A stretch of DNA of 64,000 bases, from the NCBI RefSeq assembly GCF_009733535.1, contig NZ_SMMI01000008.1, forward strand, positions 124,001 through 188,000. Reading direction: 5' to 3'. This DNA is from Sphingobacterium endophyticum (lineage in GTDB: Bacteria > Bacteroidota > Bacteroidia > Sphingobacteriales > Sphingobacteriaceae). The notes beneath the pieces were generated by a model. That model searched no databases. It was not told the origin of the DNA and saw only the letters and a program-made list of their open reading frames with translations. Position numbers and translations under genes: made by a program. Below, one piece after another: positions 17,488 to 26,229 of this stretch (positions are counted from its first letter, which is position 1; the number at the start of each line of letters is the position of its first letter).

Positions 17488-18486
17488 TTACTTTTTTGGA
17501 ACTCTTGTTACTAAAGGGACTATAACATCCACTTGGTAAGTACCTGGAGCAAACACTCTTACATTAAATCTTGCATTACAAGAGTAGGTATTGTAAGGAA
17601 GCTCTAGGCTAGGGTCGAACTCCACATAGGGAGCAGGAATACGATAATAGTAGTTAAACCCATTCCCTAAAGAATTTAATGGGAAAGGAACCACACCAAA
17701 ATCAAATTCCATTCGATCATCAAACAGATGTGTATCTAAAGCATAATCTTGCATTGTTTGCAAAAATCCACCTTGGTTACCTGAGTTAGGTCTTCTCGCC
17801 AGTTCACCCGCTTTAGGATTAAACGGTTTACCGTTCTGATCCAAGAACCTTACAATAATTTTATTACCGGTTTCTGAGATTCTCTTGGTAACCTGGTGAG
17901 AGGCATTGCTAGGAATGGTTTTCGTTTTTGTTTCCTCACCAACTTTCATTGCCACCGTTGATCTTACCGCATCAACCACAAAGAATGGAGCATCAATAAG
18001 GTCAAACTCACCAACACCCTTATAAACTCTCGTTTCAACAGCGTTACCGATCTCTAAATCAAACTTATATTTACCAAGGGGTAAATTAACAGTTGTGTAA
18101 TTAGCTTCAATCTGTCCAGAAGCAGGATTGATTGAAATAGGAGTAATATCAACCTCTTTACGTTTTGCTTCAATTAAAGCGATCGTTGTATCTACCTTAG
18201 GATCATACAGTGCTGTCCAAACCTTATGTTTATATGTTTTAGTAAAAAGATCGGTAACATCTTTACCCGTTTCTCTATCATAAACATTTAACAATTTAAT
18301 TTTTAAAGGTTTTGTAGAACCTTCAGGATTAATCGCAGTAGAGACAAAATCTCTACCTTGAGGAATTTCAATAGGCAGCTCCTCATAACGAATAATGTTA
18401 CTTAAGTTTCCGTCAGGGATTTTTTTACATCCGGCAAAACCTAATGCAAGAATAAATCCCAAACTATATAAAAGAGTCTTTTTCAT
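17488..18486 (-). CDS. DUF5007-like lipoprotein of SusCD locus 2
   Basis: A 332-residue lipoprotein with Cys-20 (GFAGCKK). The mature part looks like two or three beta domains: PIEIPQGRDFVSTAINPEG, LPLGKYKFDLEIGN, then a C-terminal FNYYYRIPAPYVEFDP and FNVRVFAPGTYQVDVIV. Length and context (last gene after SusC, SusD and a fasciclin lipoprotein) match the DUF5007 proteins found in Sphingobacteriaceae loci; that family name is from memory of context and not certain. It is probably a surface glycan- or protein-binding accessory. It starts 2 nt after the fasciclin gene. Confidence 0.65.
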   Translation of the reverse strand: MKKTLLYSLGFILALGFAGCKKIPDGNLSNIIRYEELPIEIPQGRDFVSTAINPEGSTKPLKIKLLNVYDRETGKDVTDLFTKTYKHKVWTALYDPKVDTTIALIEAKRKEVDITPISINPASGQIEANYTTVNLPLGKYKFDLEIGNAVETRVYKGVGEFDLIDAPFFVVDAVRSTVAMKVGEETKTKTIPSNASHQVTKRISETGNKIIVRFLDQNGKPFNPKAGELARRPNSGNQGGFLQTMQDYALDTHLFDDRMEFDFGVVPFPLNSLGNGFNYYYRIPAPYVEFDPSLELPYNTYSCNARFNVRVFAPGTYQVDVIVPLVTRVPKK

Positions 18487-18488
18487 AA

Positions 18489-19178
18489 TTATCTGAAGTA
18501 AAATAATGTGTGGTTATTATTTAGAACTTGCACAGCTCCAGTTGTTGTACGAACATTAGAGGTTTGAACCAAAGTTCTAATCCCAACAGGATATTGAATT
18601 TGAGTTACATCAAAGTTTGGATCTAATTTTTGATATAGATACGTAAAATATACCACCTTAGGTCGCAAGGAAGAGTTTGAGTTATTACCCATATCCGTGT
18701 TCTCTGTTTCTTCATAGGAAACTACAACCTCGTTATTTTTTAAGTTTTTAAAGATGGTACCGTTCTTATTCAAATCATCATTTACTATGTTTTTATTTAC
18801 AAAGTAAATATTCAATGAATCTGCAAACCTTGCCATATCATACTTCAAGATAGAATCCAATGTCCATTTTTTAAAAGGATCTACTCTTTGAATTTTTAGT
18901 GTTCTTGCTAGGATATAATTATTGATAGCATAGTCCGTTGGAGCAAAGAAAGTTTGATTGGACTGGTTCAGTTTTTCTTTAAGTCCTGCTTTATCGATAA
19001 GCAAAATCAAAGTATCAAATGTGCCATACTTATTACTTTTCAAGAAGTCATAGGTAGACATTTTCACATTTGGGTCGTGGAGTTCACCACCAATTCTATA
19101 GTCATCATTTTTACAGGAGAAGATAGAAGTGGTTAAAATTAAACCCAAGATTCCGATAAATATTTTTTGAAATTTCAT
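18489..19178 (-). CDS. Fasciclin-domain lipoprotein of SusCD locus 2
   Basis: A 229-residue lipoprotein, lipobox Cys-22 (SIFSCKN). The mature region has the fasciclin (FAS1) pattern: TFDTLILLIDKAGLKEKLNQ, then QTFFAPTDYAINNYI, which is the classic first conserved block (T-x-F-A-P-T-x-x-A). The second H2 block is weak. FAS1 domains mediate adhesion and carbohydrate or protein contact. It lies 4 nt after SusD and 2 nt before the DUF5007-like gene, clearly the same operon. Confidence 0.8.
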   Translation of the reverse strand: MKFQKIFIGILGLILTTSIFSCKNDDYRIGGELHDPNVKMSTYDFLKSNKYGTFDTLILLIDKAGLKEKLNQSNQTFFAPTDYAINNYILARTLKIQRVDPFKKWTLDSILKYDMARFADSLNIYFVNKNIVNDDLNKNGTIFKNLKNNEVVVSYEETENTDMGNNSNSSLRPKVVYFTYLYQKLDPNFDVTQIQYPVGIRTLVQTSNVRTTTGAVQVLNNNHTLFYFR

Positions 19179-19182
19179 AATC

Positions 19183-20628
19183 TTAATTGTTTTTCCACCA
19201 AGGGTTTTGAGTTAATAATTCATCCTGAGGCAATAAAGCACGCATATCCAAAGGCCAATAATAACCTTGTTTTTCAATTCTAGATTCGGTATAATAATCT
19301 GAGAATTCCAATTTGTTCAGGAAACCCATTCGAATCACATCAAATTGAGTAGAACCCTCCCCAATTAATTCTCTTCTTCTTTCTTTAAAGATTTCAGTAA
19401 ATAAATTATCACCAGAAGCATTTAATTTTTCCAACCCAGCTCTTTCACGAATACGGTTTAAATCATCCAACGCCAATTGTGTTTTACCATTTTTATAGTA
19501 TGCTTCGGCTCTTAACAGGTACATATCAGCCAGTCTGAAAATCACCAAATTATTGTTGATTGTATAATTTGTTGTTGGTAGTTGGTAATAATTAACGTTA
19601 TCATATTTTCTTAAGAAAAATAGATTAGAACCATCTCCCTTTCTGAAGACCGAATCAAAACGAGCTTCATCTTCATTAAAGTATTCCTCTAAAACCTGTT
19701 GGTCTAACCTCCAAGCACTATTTACACCTTTACCTTTAACAACAGGATCCGCCAAGAAGATGTTATAAAAATTAGCATCATTTTCGCCATCTTTTGTATC
19801 AAATTGCATATAGATTTCAAAGATGGATTCTTTAGAGTTGCCTAGCCAGATTTTACGATAATCAGCAGTGGATTCTAAACTATATCCTGCATTAATTACC
19901 TCATTTGCATATTTTTCAGCATTCACATAATCGTGAGACCAAGCATATACATGTGCTAAAAGAGCCTGGGCAGCGCCTTTATTTGCAATAGTCTTTTTAG
20001 TTGTGATTAAATGATCAATTGCAAATTCTAAATCTTCAATACAGAAGTCAATGGTTTCTTTTTGTGGAGATCTAGCAATTGGCGGAATATTCTGCGGGTC
20101 GTTATAACTCTGTTTCACTAAAAGGATATCACCCCAAACTCGCTGCATATAGAAATTTACAAATGCACGTGTAAAGCGAGCTTCCGCAATTAATGAGTTT
20201 TTTTGTGCCTCTCCATCTTCAAAATTCTCAGCTGGAATTAATGGAGTATTTTCAATGATTCTATTTGCTTGGTTGATGATTTCATAGAACCTGGTCCAGT
20301 TCCAAAGAGCTCCTTCTAAATAGGCCGCGTAATTGAAATAAAAGTTTCCAGCCTTACTAAAATCTGTCATATTCCAATGGTCAGGACCAACCGCGAAATT
20401 TCCAGCGGCAACATCACCAAAGATAAAATAGGAACGTTCATTTCTTAGGGCATTCCTAAGCAAAAGATAGCCTCCAGTTGTAGCCTTGGAAATATTGTTG
20501 GCATCTTTCCAAAAAACTTCATCATAGGTGCTGTTTTCTGGTTCAAGATTGATATATTTTTGACATGAACTTAAGCTGGCCAATACCAATAGGTAGCAAC
20601 AAGCTCTTTTTATATAATTTAATTTCAT
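19183..20628 (-). CDS. SusD/RagB family lipoprotein (locus 2)
   Basis: A 481-residue lipoprotein with Cys-22 (LASLSSCQKY). SusD features: EVFWKDANNISKATTGGYLL, LIAEARFTRAFVNFYMQRVW with WGDILLV, an internal TPR-like stretch (KGAAQALLAHVYAWSHDYVN), and the RagB end VIFRLADMYLLRAEAYYKNG, LNRIRERAGLEKL and FKERRRELIGEGSTQFDVIR. It begins 11 nt after the susC gene of this locus. Confidence 0.95.
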   Translation of the reverse strand: MKLNYIKRACCYLLVLASLSSCQKYINLEPENSTYDEVFWKDANNISKATTGGYLLLRNALRNERSYFIFGDVAAGNFAVGPDHWNMTDFSKAGNFYFNYAAYLEGALWNWTRFYEIINQANRIIENTPLIPAENFEDGEAQKNSLIAEARFTRAFVNFYMQRVWGDILLVKQSYNDPQNIPPIARSPQKETIDFCIEDLEFAIDHLITTKKTIANKGAAQALLAHVYAWSHDYVNAEKYANEVINAGYSLESTADYRKIWLGNSKESIFEIYMQFDTKDGENDANFYNIFLADPVVKGKGVNSAWRLDQQVLEEYFNEDEARFDSVFRKGDGSNLFFLRKYDNVNYYQLPTTNYTINNNLVIFRLADMYLLRAEAYYKNGKTQLALDDLNRIRERAGLEKLNASGDNLFTEIFKERRRELIGEGSTQFDVIRMGFLNKLEFSDYYTESRIEKQGYYWPLDMRALLPQDELLTQNPWWKNN

Positions 20629-20639
20629 TGTGCTCTGTA

Positions 20640-23600
20640 TTAAAAATTAATTTCTACACCCAATGTATATTTCTTAGGTAATGGATAAGCTCCACCATTG
20701 TATTCACCCTGAGGGGTAACTAGCTCTGCGTCTGGCACAGTAGAAGCCTGAACAGTGAAGATGTTATCAAGCATTCCATAGAACCTTACGTTTTTAAGGC
20801 CTAGTCTGAAGCTATTGATAAACTCCTGAGGTAGATTATATCCAACCGTAATTGTTTTAATTTTAAAGAAGTTACCGTTCTCATTAAACATTGTACTGAA
20901 AGGCAAGAACTGATAGTAATACGATTGATAAGGATTAATGGAAGGAAAACCAGCTTGGTAATTTGGATCCTGCGCTTTTTCTGGAGTCCAGTAATCAACA
21001 CCTTCCAAGTCTGGTAGTCTTGTATTAGCAAATTTATAGGCATTACCCATAATTCCATTGTATTGGCCACTTTTCAAGTTATTGATAATATCTCTTCCGA
21101 AAACAAAAGTGCTTAACACACCTAAAGTGAAGTTCTTATAACTGAACTCATTGTAGAAACCACCAGTCAAAAATGGATTAGGATCTCCAGTTGGCACCAA
21201 GTCACCATCTGCAGCACCTCTGTCAGAATTATCCCATACATCCCCATCTGCATTTACATCCAGCCATTGTGGAAAACCAGGTTTAACAACTGTATTGCCT
21301 TTGAAATAGGTTAATACCTTTCCAGTAATTGGATCTACTGGGATTGCATCCTGATGGTTATATACTCCTTGGTTAATTATCTGTCCCCAACGGTAGATTG
21401 GGCTTCCAACCTTATAAAGCATTTGTTGATTATAGTTATATGAACTAGAATAGAATGCTTTATTACCGAATGGTAATGATCCGATTCTATTTTTATTGAA
21501 TGTTAAATTCAGGTTCGAATTCCATTGGAAAGGATTTGACTTACCCATGTTTCTTGTAGCAAGGGTAATATCCACACCTTCATTGTAAATGGTCATTGGA
21601 ACGTTATATGAGAGTCTTGTATAACCTGTATAGAATTGGAATGGGAATGACATAATCGGATCTCTGGTAATTTTTCTATATCCATCCACTGTCAAAGTAA
21701 TTCTATCGTTGAACATTCTTAAATCAAAACCAATATTGGTTTGTTCAGATTTATTCCATGTTAAGTTTGGCAAGGTTAATGGCTTTGTATAAGATGGGGT
21801 TGCCCCTCCTTCACCATCATAAGTAATAGTAGGTAGGTCCCAAACATTGAAAGGTGCGTAGAAATCTTGTGGGAGAGTACCTGAAAGACCCCAGCTACCT
21901 CTGAATTTCAAGAAATTTAACCAAGAAACTTCTTTAAGGAAATTTTCATCGGAAGCAACCCATGCAAGGGAAAGTGCCGGGAAATTACCCCATTTGGTGT
22001 TTTTACCAAAGCGTGATGATGCATCTGCTCTAAATGATGCATTAAAGATATATTTCTCTTTATAGTCATATGAGAATTGACCTAAATAAGATACCAGCCC
22101 AGACTTTCTGATATTGCTGTTTCCATAGAGATTTTTTTGATTCACACCTTGAACTACGTGAATATCATCCGTAGGTAGGTTTTCACCATATAAATAAGTT
22201 GATCTATAATCATCGTATTGGAATGATTGCATTGCAGTTACCGTAATACCATGCGCATCATTGAACTTTTTATTATAGTTCAAAACGTTTGCGATATTAT
22301 AGATATAGGCATTGTTTTTATTGGATTGCGCAAAGTTCCATCCTCTGGTAATTTCTCTTGGCTGAAACTGATCTCTGGTATCAAAATTGGCCTGTACTGA
22401 AGCTTCTAGGGAATATTGCAGTCCAGGTAGGATATCCACATAGGTTTTAGAGAACATATTCAAGATATCGGTTTGGTTATCGTCCATAATCTTGTCATAC
22501 TGTCCCATATAGAATTCATAATCCAAATCGGAAAGGGCTACAAATGATGAGGGCATGCTACCCGCATCGATAGGCACCACGTTGTTAATTCCTTTGCCCA
22601 GGCCTCTTTTTCTATCCATTCTTGAGGCAGAAAAAGTGAAGTCAGATTTCAGGAATTTAGCAAGGTTGAAACTAAAGTTTCCACGTAGTGAATACCTTTT
22701 GAATCCGGTTTGGCGAACGATACCATCTTCATTGTAATAGCCCAATGAAAGTCTGTAATTTACAATATCGGTACCACCGGCAATACTTCCGTCCATATTG
22801 TCAATATTACCAGCTTGATAGAATAAATCCTGCCAATCGGTAGCATTGTTATAGCTATTGTTCAAACTGTCTGTTAGTGCCTGAGGAAGAGTTGCCCACT
22901 GATTGTGGTTTGCATATTGTTGTAGGATATCCAATTTAGTTCTTCTTTCAGTTGCACCAAGGAGCGTGTTTTGAAGTTCGGGACGTTGAGTCAATCCTTT
23001 GTAGTAGGAAACGCGAATTTGCGGTTTACCAGATTTACCTGTTTTTGTAGTGATTGTTACTACACCATTAGCACCACGGGAACCCCATACTGCGGTCGCA
23101 GAAGCATCTTTTTGCACGACGATGCTTTCGATGTCATTGATGTTGATTCCGGCAATGTAGTTCGTACCCGTAGCAGATGAAGAAGCTAAATCTGTCACTG
23201 ACATAGGCATACCGTCAATAATATACAATGGCGTACTCATGGTATTTGCCAAGTCAATTTCCGCATTTAAGTCGGGAGAAATGGTGGAGTTACCACGAAT
23301 GGTAAACGTATTTCTAGCACCGGGTTCACCCGTAAAGTTTTGGATGTTTACCCCAGATACACGACCCTGCAATAAACTCTCAAAACTTGGCGCAGCCATA
23401 TTCTCGATTTCCTTTCCAGAAATCACCTGCACGGCACTAGTAGTTTTTTTCTGAGATTGTTTTTGATAACCAACCACGATTACCTCATCAACGACGGCAC
23501 CGTCTTCTTGCATGCTGATGGTAACTGGGTTTAAGTTTTGGATTGGAGTTTCGGTTCTCTTATAACCGATACCTGTTGTGACAATCGCTGAGGGTAAACT

Positions 23601-23792
23601 TCTAAGATTTAGAGTAAAACTTCCTTGCGAATCTGTCTGAGTTCTATTGTCAGTACCTTTCTCTGTAATTGTCATACTTTGAAGAGGAGTACCATCATCT
23701 TTCGTCACTTTTCCTGTGATTGTATTTGTTTGTGCAAACACACTTGAAGTGAAGAATACGAACCCAATAATAGTCAGTAGATGTCTCATCAT
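20640..23792 (-). CDS. SusC/RagA family TonB-dependent transporter (locus 2)
   Basis: I start the gene at the ATG at 23792 (MMRHLLTIIGFVFFTSSVFA), giving a signal peptide at residue 1. The longer frame from a GTG at 23873 would place a promoter-like TATATTTG (23830-23823) inside the gene. Domains: carboxypeptidase-regulatory-like (TITGKVTKDDGTPLQSMTI), TonB-box region DEVIVVGYQKQSQKK, plug with YIIDGMPMSVTDLA and SIVVQKDASATAVWGSRGAN, then the barrel. The product is about 1050 residues. Two LacI-type operator-like sites lie 120-154 nt upstream. Confidence 0.95.
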   Translation of the reverse strand: MMRHLLTIIGFVFFTSSVFAQTNTITGKVTKDDGTPLQSMTITEKGTDNRTQTDSQGSFTLNLRSLPSAIVTTGIGYKRTETPIQNLNPVTISMQEDGAVVDEVIVVGYQKQSQKKTTSAVQVISGKEIENMAAPSFESLLQGRVSGVNIQNFTGEPGARNTFTIRGNSTISPDLNAEIDLANTMSTPLYIIDGMPMSVTDLASSSATGTNYIAGININDIESIVVQKDASATAVWGSRGANGVVTITTKTGKSGKPQIRVSYYKGLTQRPELQNTLLGATERRTKLDILQQYANHNQWATLPQALTDSLNNSYNNATDWQDLFYQAGNIDNMDGSIAGGTDIVNYRLSLGYYNEDGIVRQTGFKRYSLRGNFSFNLAKFLKSDFTFSASRMDRKRGLGKGINNVVPIDAGSMPSSFVALSDLDYEFYMGQYDKIMDDNQTDILNMFSKTYVDILPGLQYSLEASVQANFDTRDQFQPREITRGWNFAQSNKNNAYIYNIANVLNYNKKFNDAHGITVTAMQSFQYDDYRSTYLYGENLPTDDIHVVQGVNQKNLYGNSNIRKSGLVSYLGQFSYDYKEKYIFNASFRADASSRFGKNTKWGNFPALSLAWVASDENFLKEVSWLNFLKFRGSWGLSGTLPQDFYAPFNVWDLPTITYDGEGGATPSYTKPLTLPNLTWNKSEQTNIGFDLRMFNDRITLTVDGYRKITRDPIMSFPFQFYTGYTRLSYNVPMTIYNEGVDITLATRNMGKSNPFQWNSNLNLTFNKNRIGSLPFGNKAFYSSSYNYNQQMLYKVGSPIYRWGQIINQGVYNHQDAIPVDPITGKVLTYFKGNTVVKPGFPQWLDVNADGDVWDNSDRGAADGDLVPTGDPNPFLTGGFYNEFSYKNFTLGVLSTFVFGRDIINNLKSGQYNGIMGNAYKFANTRLPDLEGVDYWTPEKAQDPNYQAGFPSINPYQSYYYQFLPFSTMFNENGNFFKIKTITVGYNLPQEFINSFRLGLKNVRFYGMLDNIFTVQASTVPDAELVTPQGEYNGGAYPLPKKYTLGVEINF

Positions 23793-23822
23793 AATAAAGG
23801 GAAATTTGGTTTTATATTGAAG

Positions 23823-23852
23823 CAAATATATTGAGAAGGAATCCTCAAACAA
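23823..23852 (-). promoter_or_regulatory. Candidate sigma-ABfr promoter of SusCD locus 2
   Basis: On the minus strand a -7 box TATATTTG (23830-23823) matches TAnnTTTG and is preceded by TTG (23852-23850) after a 19-bp spacer. The expected start lies about 25 nt before the ATG at 23792, which supports that start codon. Confidence 0.65.
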
Positions 23853-23911
23853 AAAGGTTGCATATGCATCCACTTAGCCTAAATTTAACATTTCTTAACT
23901 AAATGCACAAT

Positions 23912-23946
23912 TCAACCGATTGCGCAATTTTCAGGCAAACGTTTGC
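23912..23946. promoter_or_regulatory. Paired LacI-type operator-like sites upstream of SusCD locus 2
   Basis: GCAAACGTTTGC (23935-23946) is a perfect 12-bp palindrome of the LacI-family type. TCAACCGATTGC (23912-23923) is a degenerate copy, with centres 23 bp apart. They lie about 80-115 bp upstream of the predicted transcript start. The arrangement repeats that of locus 1, so one regulator may control both. No LacI-family gene is in the window. Confidence 0.62.
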
Positions 23947-24034
23947 ACAATTTTTTAATAAAGGATAAAATAATATACTCCAGATACATATTTGTTGATA
24001 AATAGAATGATTTTGGGAAAAAGGGATAAAAAGA

Positions 24035-24057
24035 AAAGCGAGCATAAAGCTCGCTTT
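24035..24057 (-). terminator. Intrinsic terminator of the third SusCD operon
   Basis: A 9-bp stem AAAGCGAGC/GCTCGCTTT (24035-24043, 24049-24057) with an A-rich tract to its left gives a U-rich tail on the minus strand. It lies 46 nt past the GH71/99-like gene. Confidence 0.8.
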
Positions 24058-24102
24058 CCAACCACTATAATATAACTAAAACAAATCAGCCATACACAAA
24101 AA

Positions 24103-25431
24103 TTAAGGTCTTACAGGTCTTTGACTTGTATACCCAGTTCCCCCTTTGATCCACTTTGCAGATTCACCACAAAGCCATAAGTAATGATCGGTCGGAAGAT
24201 CATTTTCAATACCGACAAACTTTAAACGGTCACCATTTAAAGGGGTATCTTTTTCTCTTGCACTTTTAAAAATTGCGGTACCTTCATCAATTTCGTCGAA
24301 CATAGCAACGTATAAGGACATAGCGCCAGCGCTAATGGCATTGGACATCTGCTTCCAGATAAAATCGCCTTTTAGCCGTGGAATAGCATGGTAGATTTCA
24401 GGGTTATTTTGGAGATTTCCCCAGCTGAATCCAGGAAATACCAAAGGAACATAATCCACTTTATTCTGTGATGCCCACTGCATGTCCTCCCTAACTATAT
24501 TGGGGTTAAAATCATTGATATTGTACCTTCCAACAGCCCAAGGCATAATAATATCCACCTTTTTGATTAAAGTATGTAATGCCGTATTATTCTCGGTATC
24601 TCTATCCAGGGTCCTCCAATAGTATGGAATACCTAGCATTATAGATACTTTTTTATCACCCGATTTCAATTTATCCACCAATTTATCAACATCTTGAGTC
24701 TTATATTTTCTGCCATCATCAAAACCCACTCCCCAAAGGGTCATCAGCGGCTTTCCATTATGCCATAAATATGTAGGATTTGCGGCCTTATCATACAGTT
24801 TATGCGTTTCAACAAGTTCCTTCCAATCCTGTTCCAATGCAGCAAAGTCCTCCGGTGAAGAACCACTAAGGTCATACATGATACTTATAGCCCGGCCATA
24901 TTTTTTAGCTGCTTTTAAAGCGCTGGTTAGCACTTTGTTGAAATGAGCTTTTCCGGAAGGATTGCTTGGTTTAACCTCCCCTAAAAATCGCTGCATGTGG
25001 ACTCCATCAATTCCATATTCCTTCATCCATTTAAAATGACGGTCAATGGTTTCTTCATCATAGGAACTGAAAAGGTAGGCATCTGAACCATCGGCAAATT
25101 TAAATGGAGACTTGTATTTCTTGCTGTATTCGGTCATATCCGGCCAAAAGTCCACCTTGGTATAACCTGGTTCAAATCTATTGTTAGCCCCTTGATAATG
25201 GTACCAACCTCTATTTGCGCCATCTCCTTCGGCGTTGAACCATCCTTGGTAGCCCGCCATCACAAGACCCTCATATTTAGGATAGACTAAGCCAGAAGTA
25301 TCATATCCATCGGGATTCTCAACAGGGTCGGGCTCATCAGTCTTGCCATTGTCTTGATTTCCAGTTGTTTTTGAACATGCTGTAAGTAAGCCCAGCATTA
25401 AGGATAGTACAATTAAATGAATTCGTTTCAT
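24103..25431 (-). CDS. GH71/99-like glycoside hydrolase lipoprotein
   Basis: A 442-residue lipoprotein from the ATG at 25431 (MKRIHLIVLSLMLGLLTACS), with lipobox Cys-19. The TIM barrel begins about residue 60 with VMAGYQGWFNAEGDGANRGW. It contains DAYLFSSYDEETIDRHFKWM, YGIDGVHMQRFLGE, AISIMYDLSGSSPEDF and, near the end, MFDEIDEGTAIF. The two glutamates spaced by three (Glu-380 and Glu-383 of this start) match the F-x-E-x-x-E-G-T catalytic signature of GH99 endo-alpha-mannosidase/mannanase enzymes. Bacteroides GH99 enzymes act in mannan loci, but the GH71/99-like branch in many Bacteroidota is uncharacterised, so the substrate is an inference. It is the terminal gene of SusCD locus 3. Confidence 0.78.
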   Translation of the reverse strand: MKRIHLIVLSLMLGLLTACSKTTGNQDNGKTDEPDPVENPDGYDTSGLVYPKYEGLVMAGYQGWFNAEGDGANRGWYHYQGANNRFEPGYTKVDFWPDMTEYSKKYKSPFKFADGSDAYLFSSYDEETIDRHFKWMKEYGIDGVHMQRFLGEVKPSNPSGKAHFNKVLTSALKAAKKYGRAISIMYDLSGSSPEDFAALEQDWKELVETHKLYDKAANPTYLWHNGKPLMTLWGVGFDDGRKYKTQDVDKLVDKLKSGDKKVSIMLGIPYYWRTLDRDTENNTALHTLIKKVDIIMPWAVGRYNINDFNPNIVREDMQWASQNKVDYVPLVFPGFSWGNLQNNPEIYHAIPRLKGDFIWKQMSNAISAGAMSLYVAMFDEIDEGTAIFKSAREKDTPLNGDRLKFVGIENDLPTDHYLWLCGESAKWIKGGTGYTSQRPVRP

Positions 25432-25483
25432 GTCTAAAATCATAGTTAAAGTTTATAAATATGTTAGCTTACTTTTTTAATTA

Positions 25484-26214
25484 TTACGGCACTTTGATTT
25501 CAACTACTTCAGAATAATTAAATTTTTCAAAAGTATCTCTGACTTTGGCTCCCATTCTGAAATAATAGGTATATCCGGATTTAAGTTGAAGATCCTTAAT
25601 AATATACGTTTCATTTCCAATTCCAGTATTCATATTGCCAATTTCATCCCAATTCTTATTGATCAATACCCTAAACTCATCTTTATAGTAAGCATCAATT
25701 CTATTTCCGGCGCCACAATACGGCGTAAGGCTTAAGAAAGGTCTGACCTCAATAACTTGAGGATGCCTTGGGTAATGGGAGCTTCCAGTGTACAGGAAAC
25801 ATCCATTTTAGCGCCTTCTTTAAGCACAAACTTTGCGTTTTTAATTTTAAGGTAAGGAGTTACCTGAAAATCCTGTGTTCCAGATCCGTTCAATTTAAAG
25901 TCAGTTACAATATCTGCTGGCCAAAATGCACCTGCATAAGGCTGTAGGGAAAATGTCGCTGAGAACAGCTTATTATTGATGAATGATCCATCTTGTTTCA
26001 CTGGTAAGTCTTGAGGAGCTGGATTTTCACCATAGCTGGTCTCAAGTAGGCGGATCGCAAATTCCCCAGGTCCAGTTAGAAATGGACTATTCGAGGTCTT
26101 GTCTATCACATTTCCAGATAGTGTAGCATCAGGAGCATCAAAATTGTCTATATCGGCACATGAGCTTAACCAGATAGTTGGTATCAAGGCAAATAATATA
26201 AATATCTTTTTCAT
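25484..26214 (-). pseudogene. DUF3823-type lipoprotein interrupted by a frameshift
   Basis: The first reading frame (26214 to 25732) has a signal with lipobox Cys-19 (IWLSSCADI), a DUF3823 N-domain (APDATLSGNVIDKTSNSPFL) and ends abnormally after APITQGILKLLRSDLS. The other frame, read from the same point, continues HPQVIEVRPFLSLTPYCGAG and then NRIDAYYKDEFRVLINKNWD to the stop at 25484, with an FN3-like second domain (LKSGYTYYFRMGAKV). Joining them needs one extra base at the GG of CAAGGCATCC (about 25766-25767), so a single-base loss in a G run is the simplest explanation. DUF3823 proteins normally span both domains (about 240 residues) and accompany SusD. This is either a recent inactivation or a sequencing error. 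Confidence 0.85.
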
Positions 26215-26229
26215 TTTCAGTTTATTAGA

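Noticed and set aside
20801..21070. 89-residue minus-strand frame inside the second susC gene
   Set aside because: It is an out-of-frame shadow of the conserved SusC barrel with no independent evidence.
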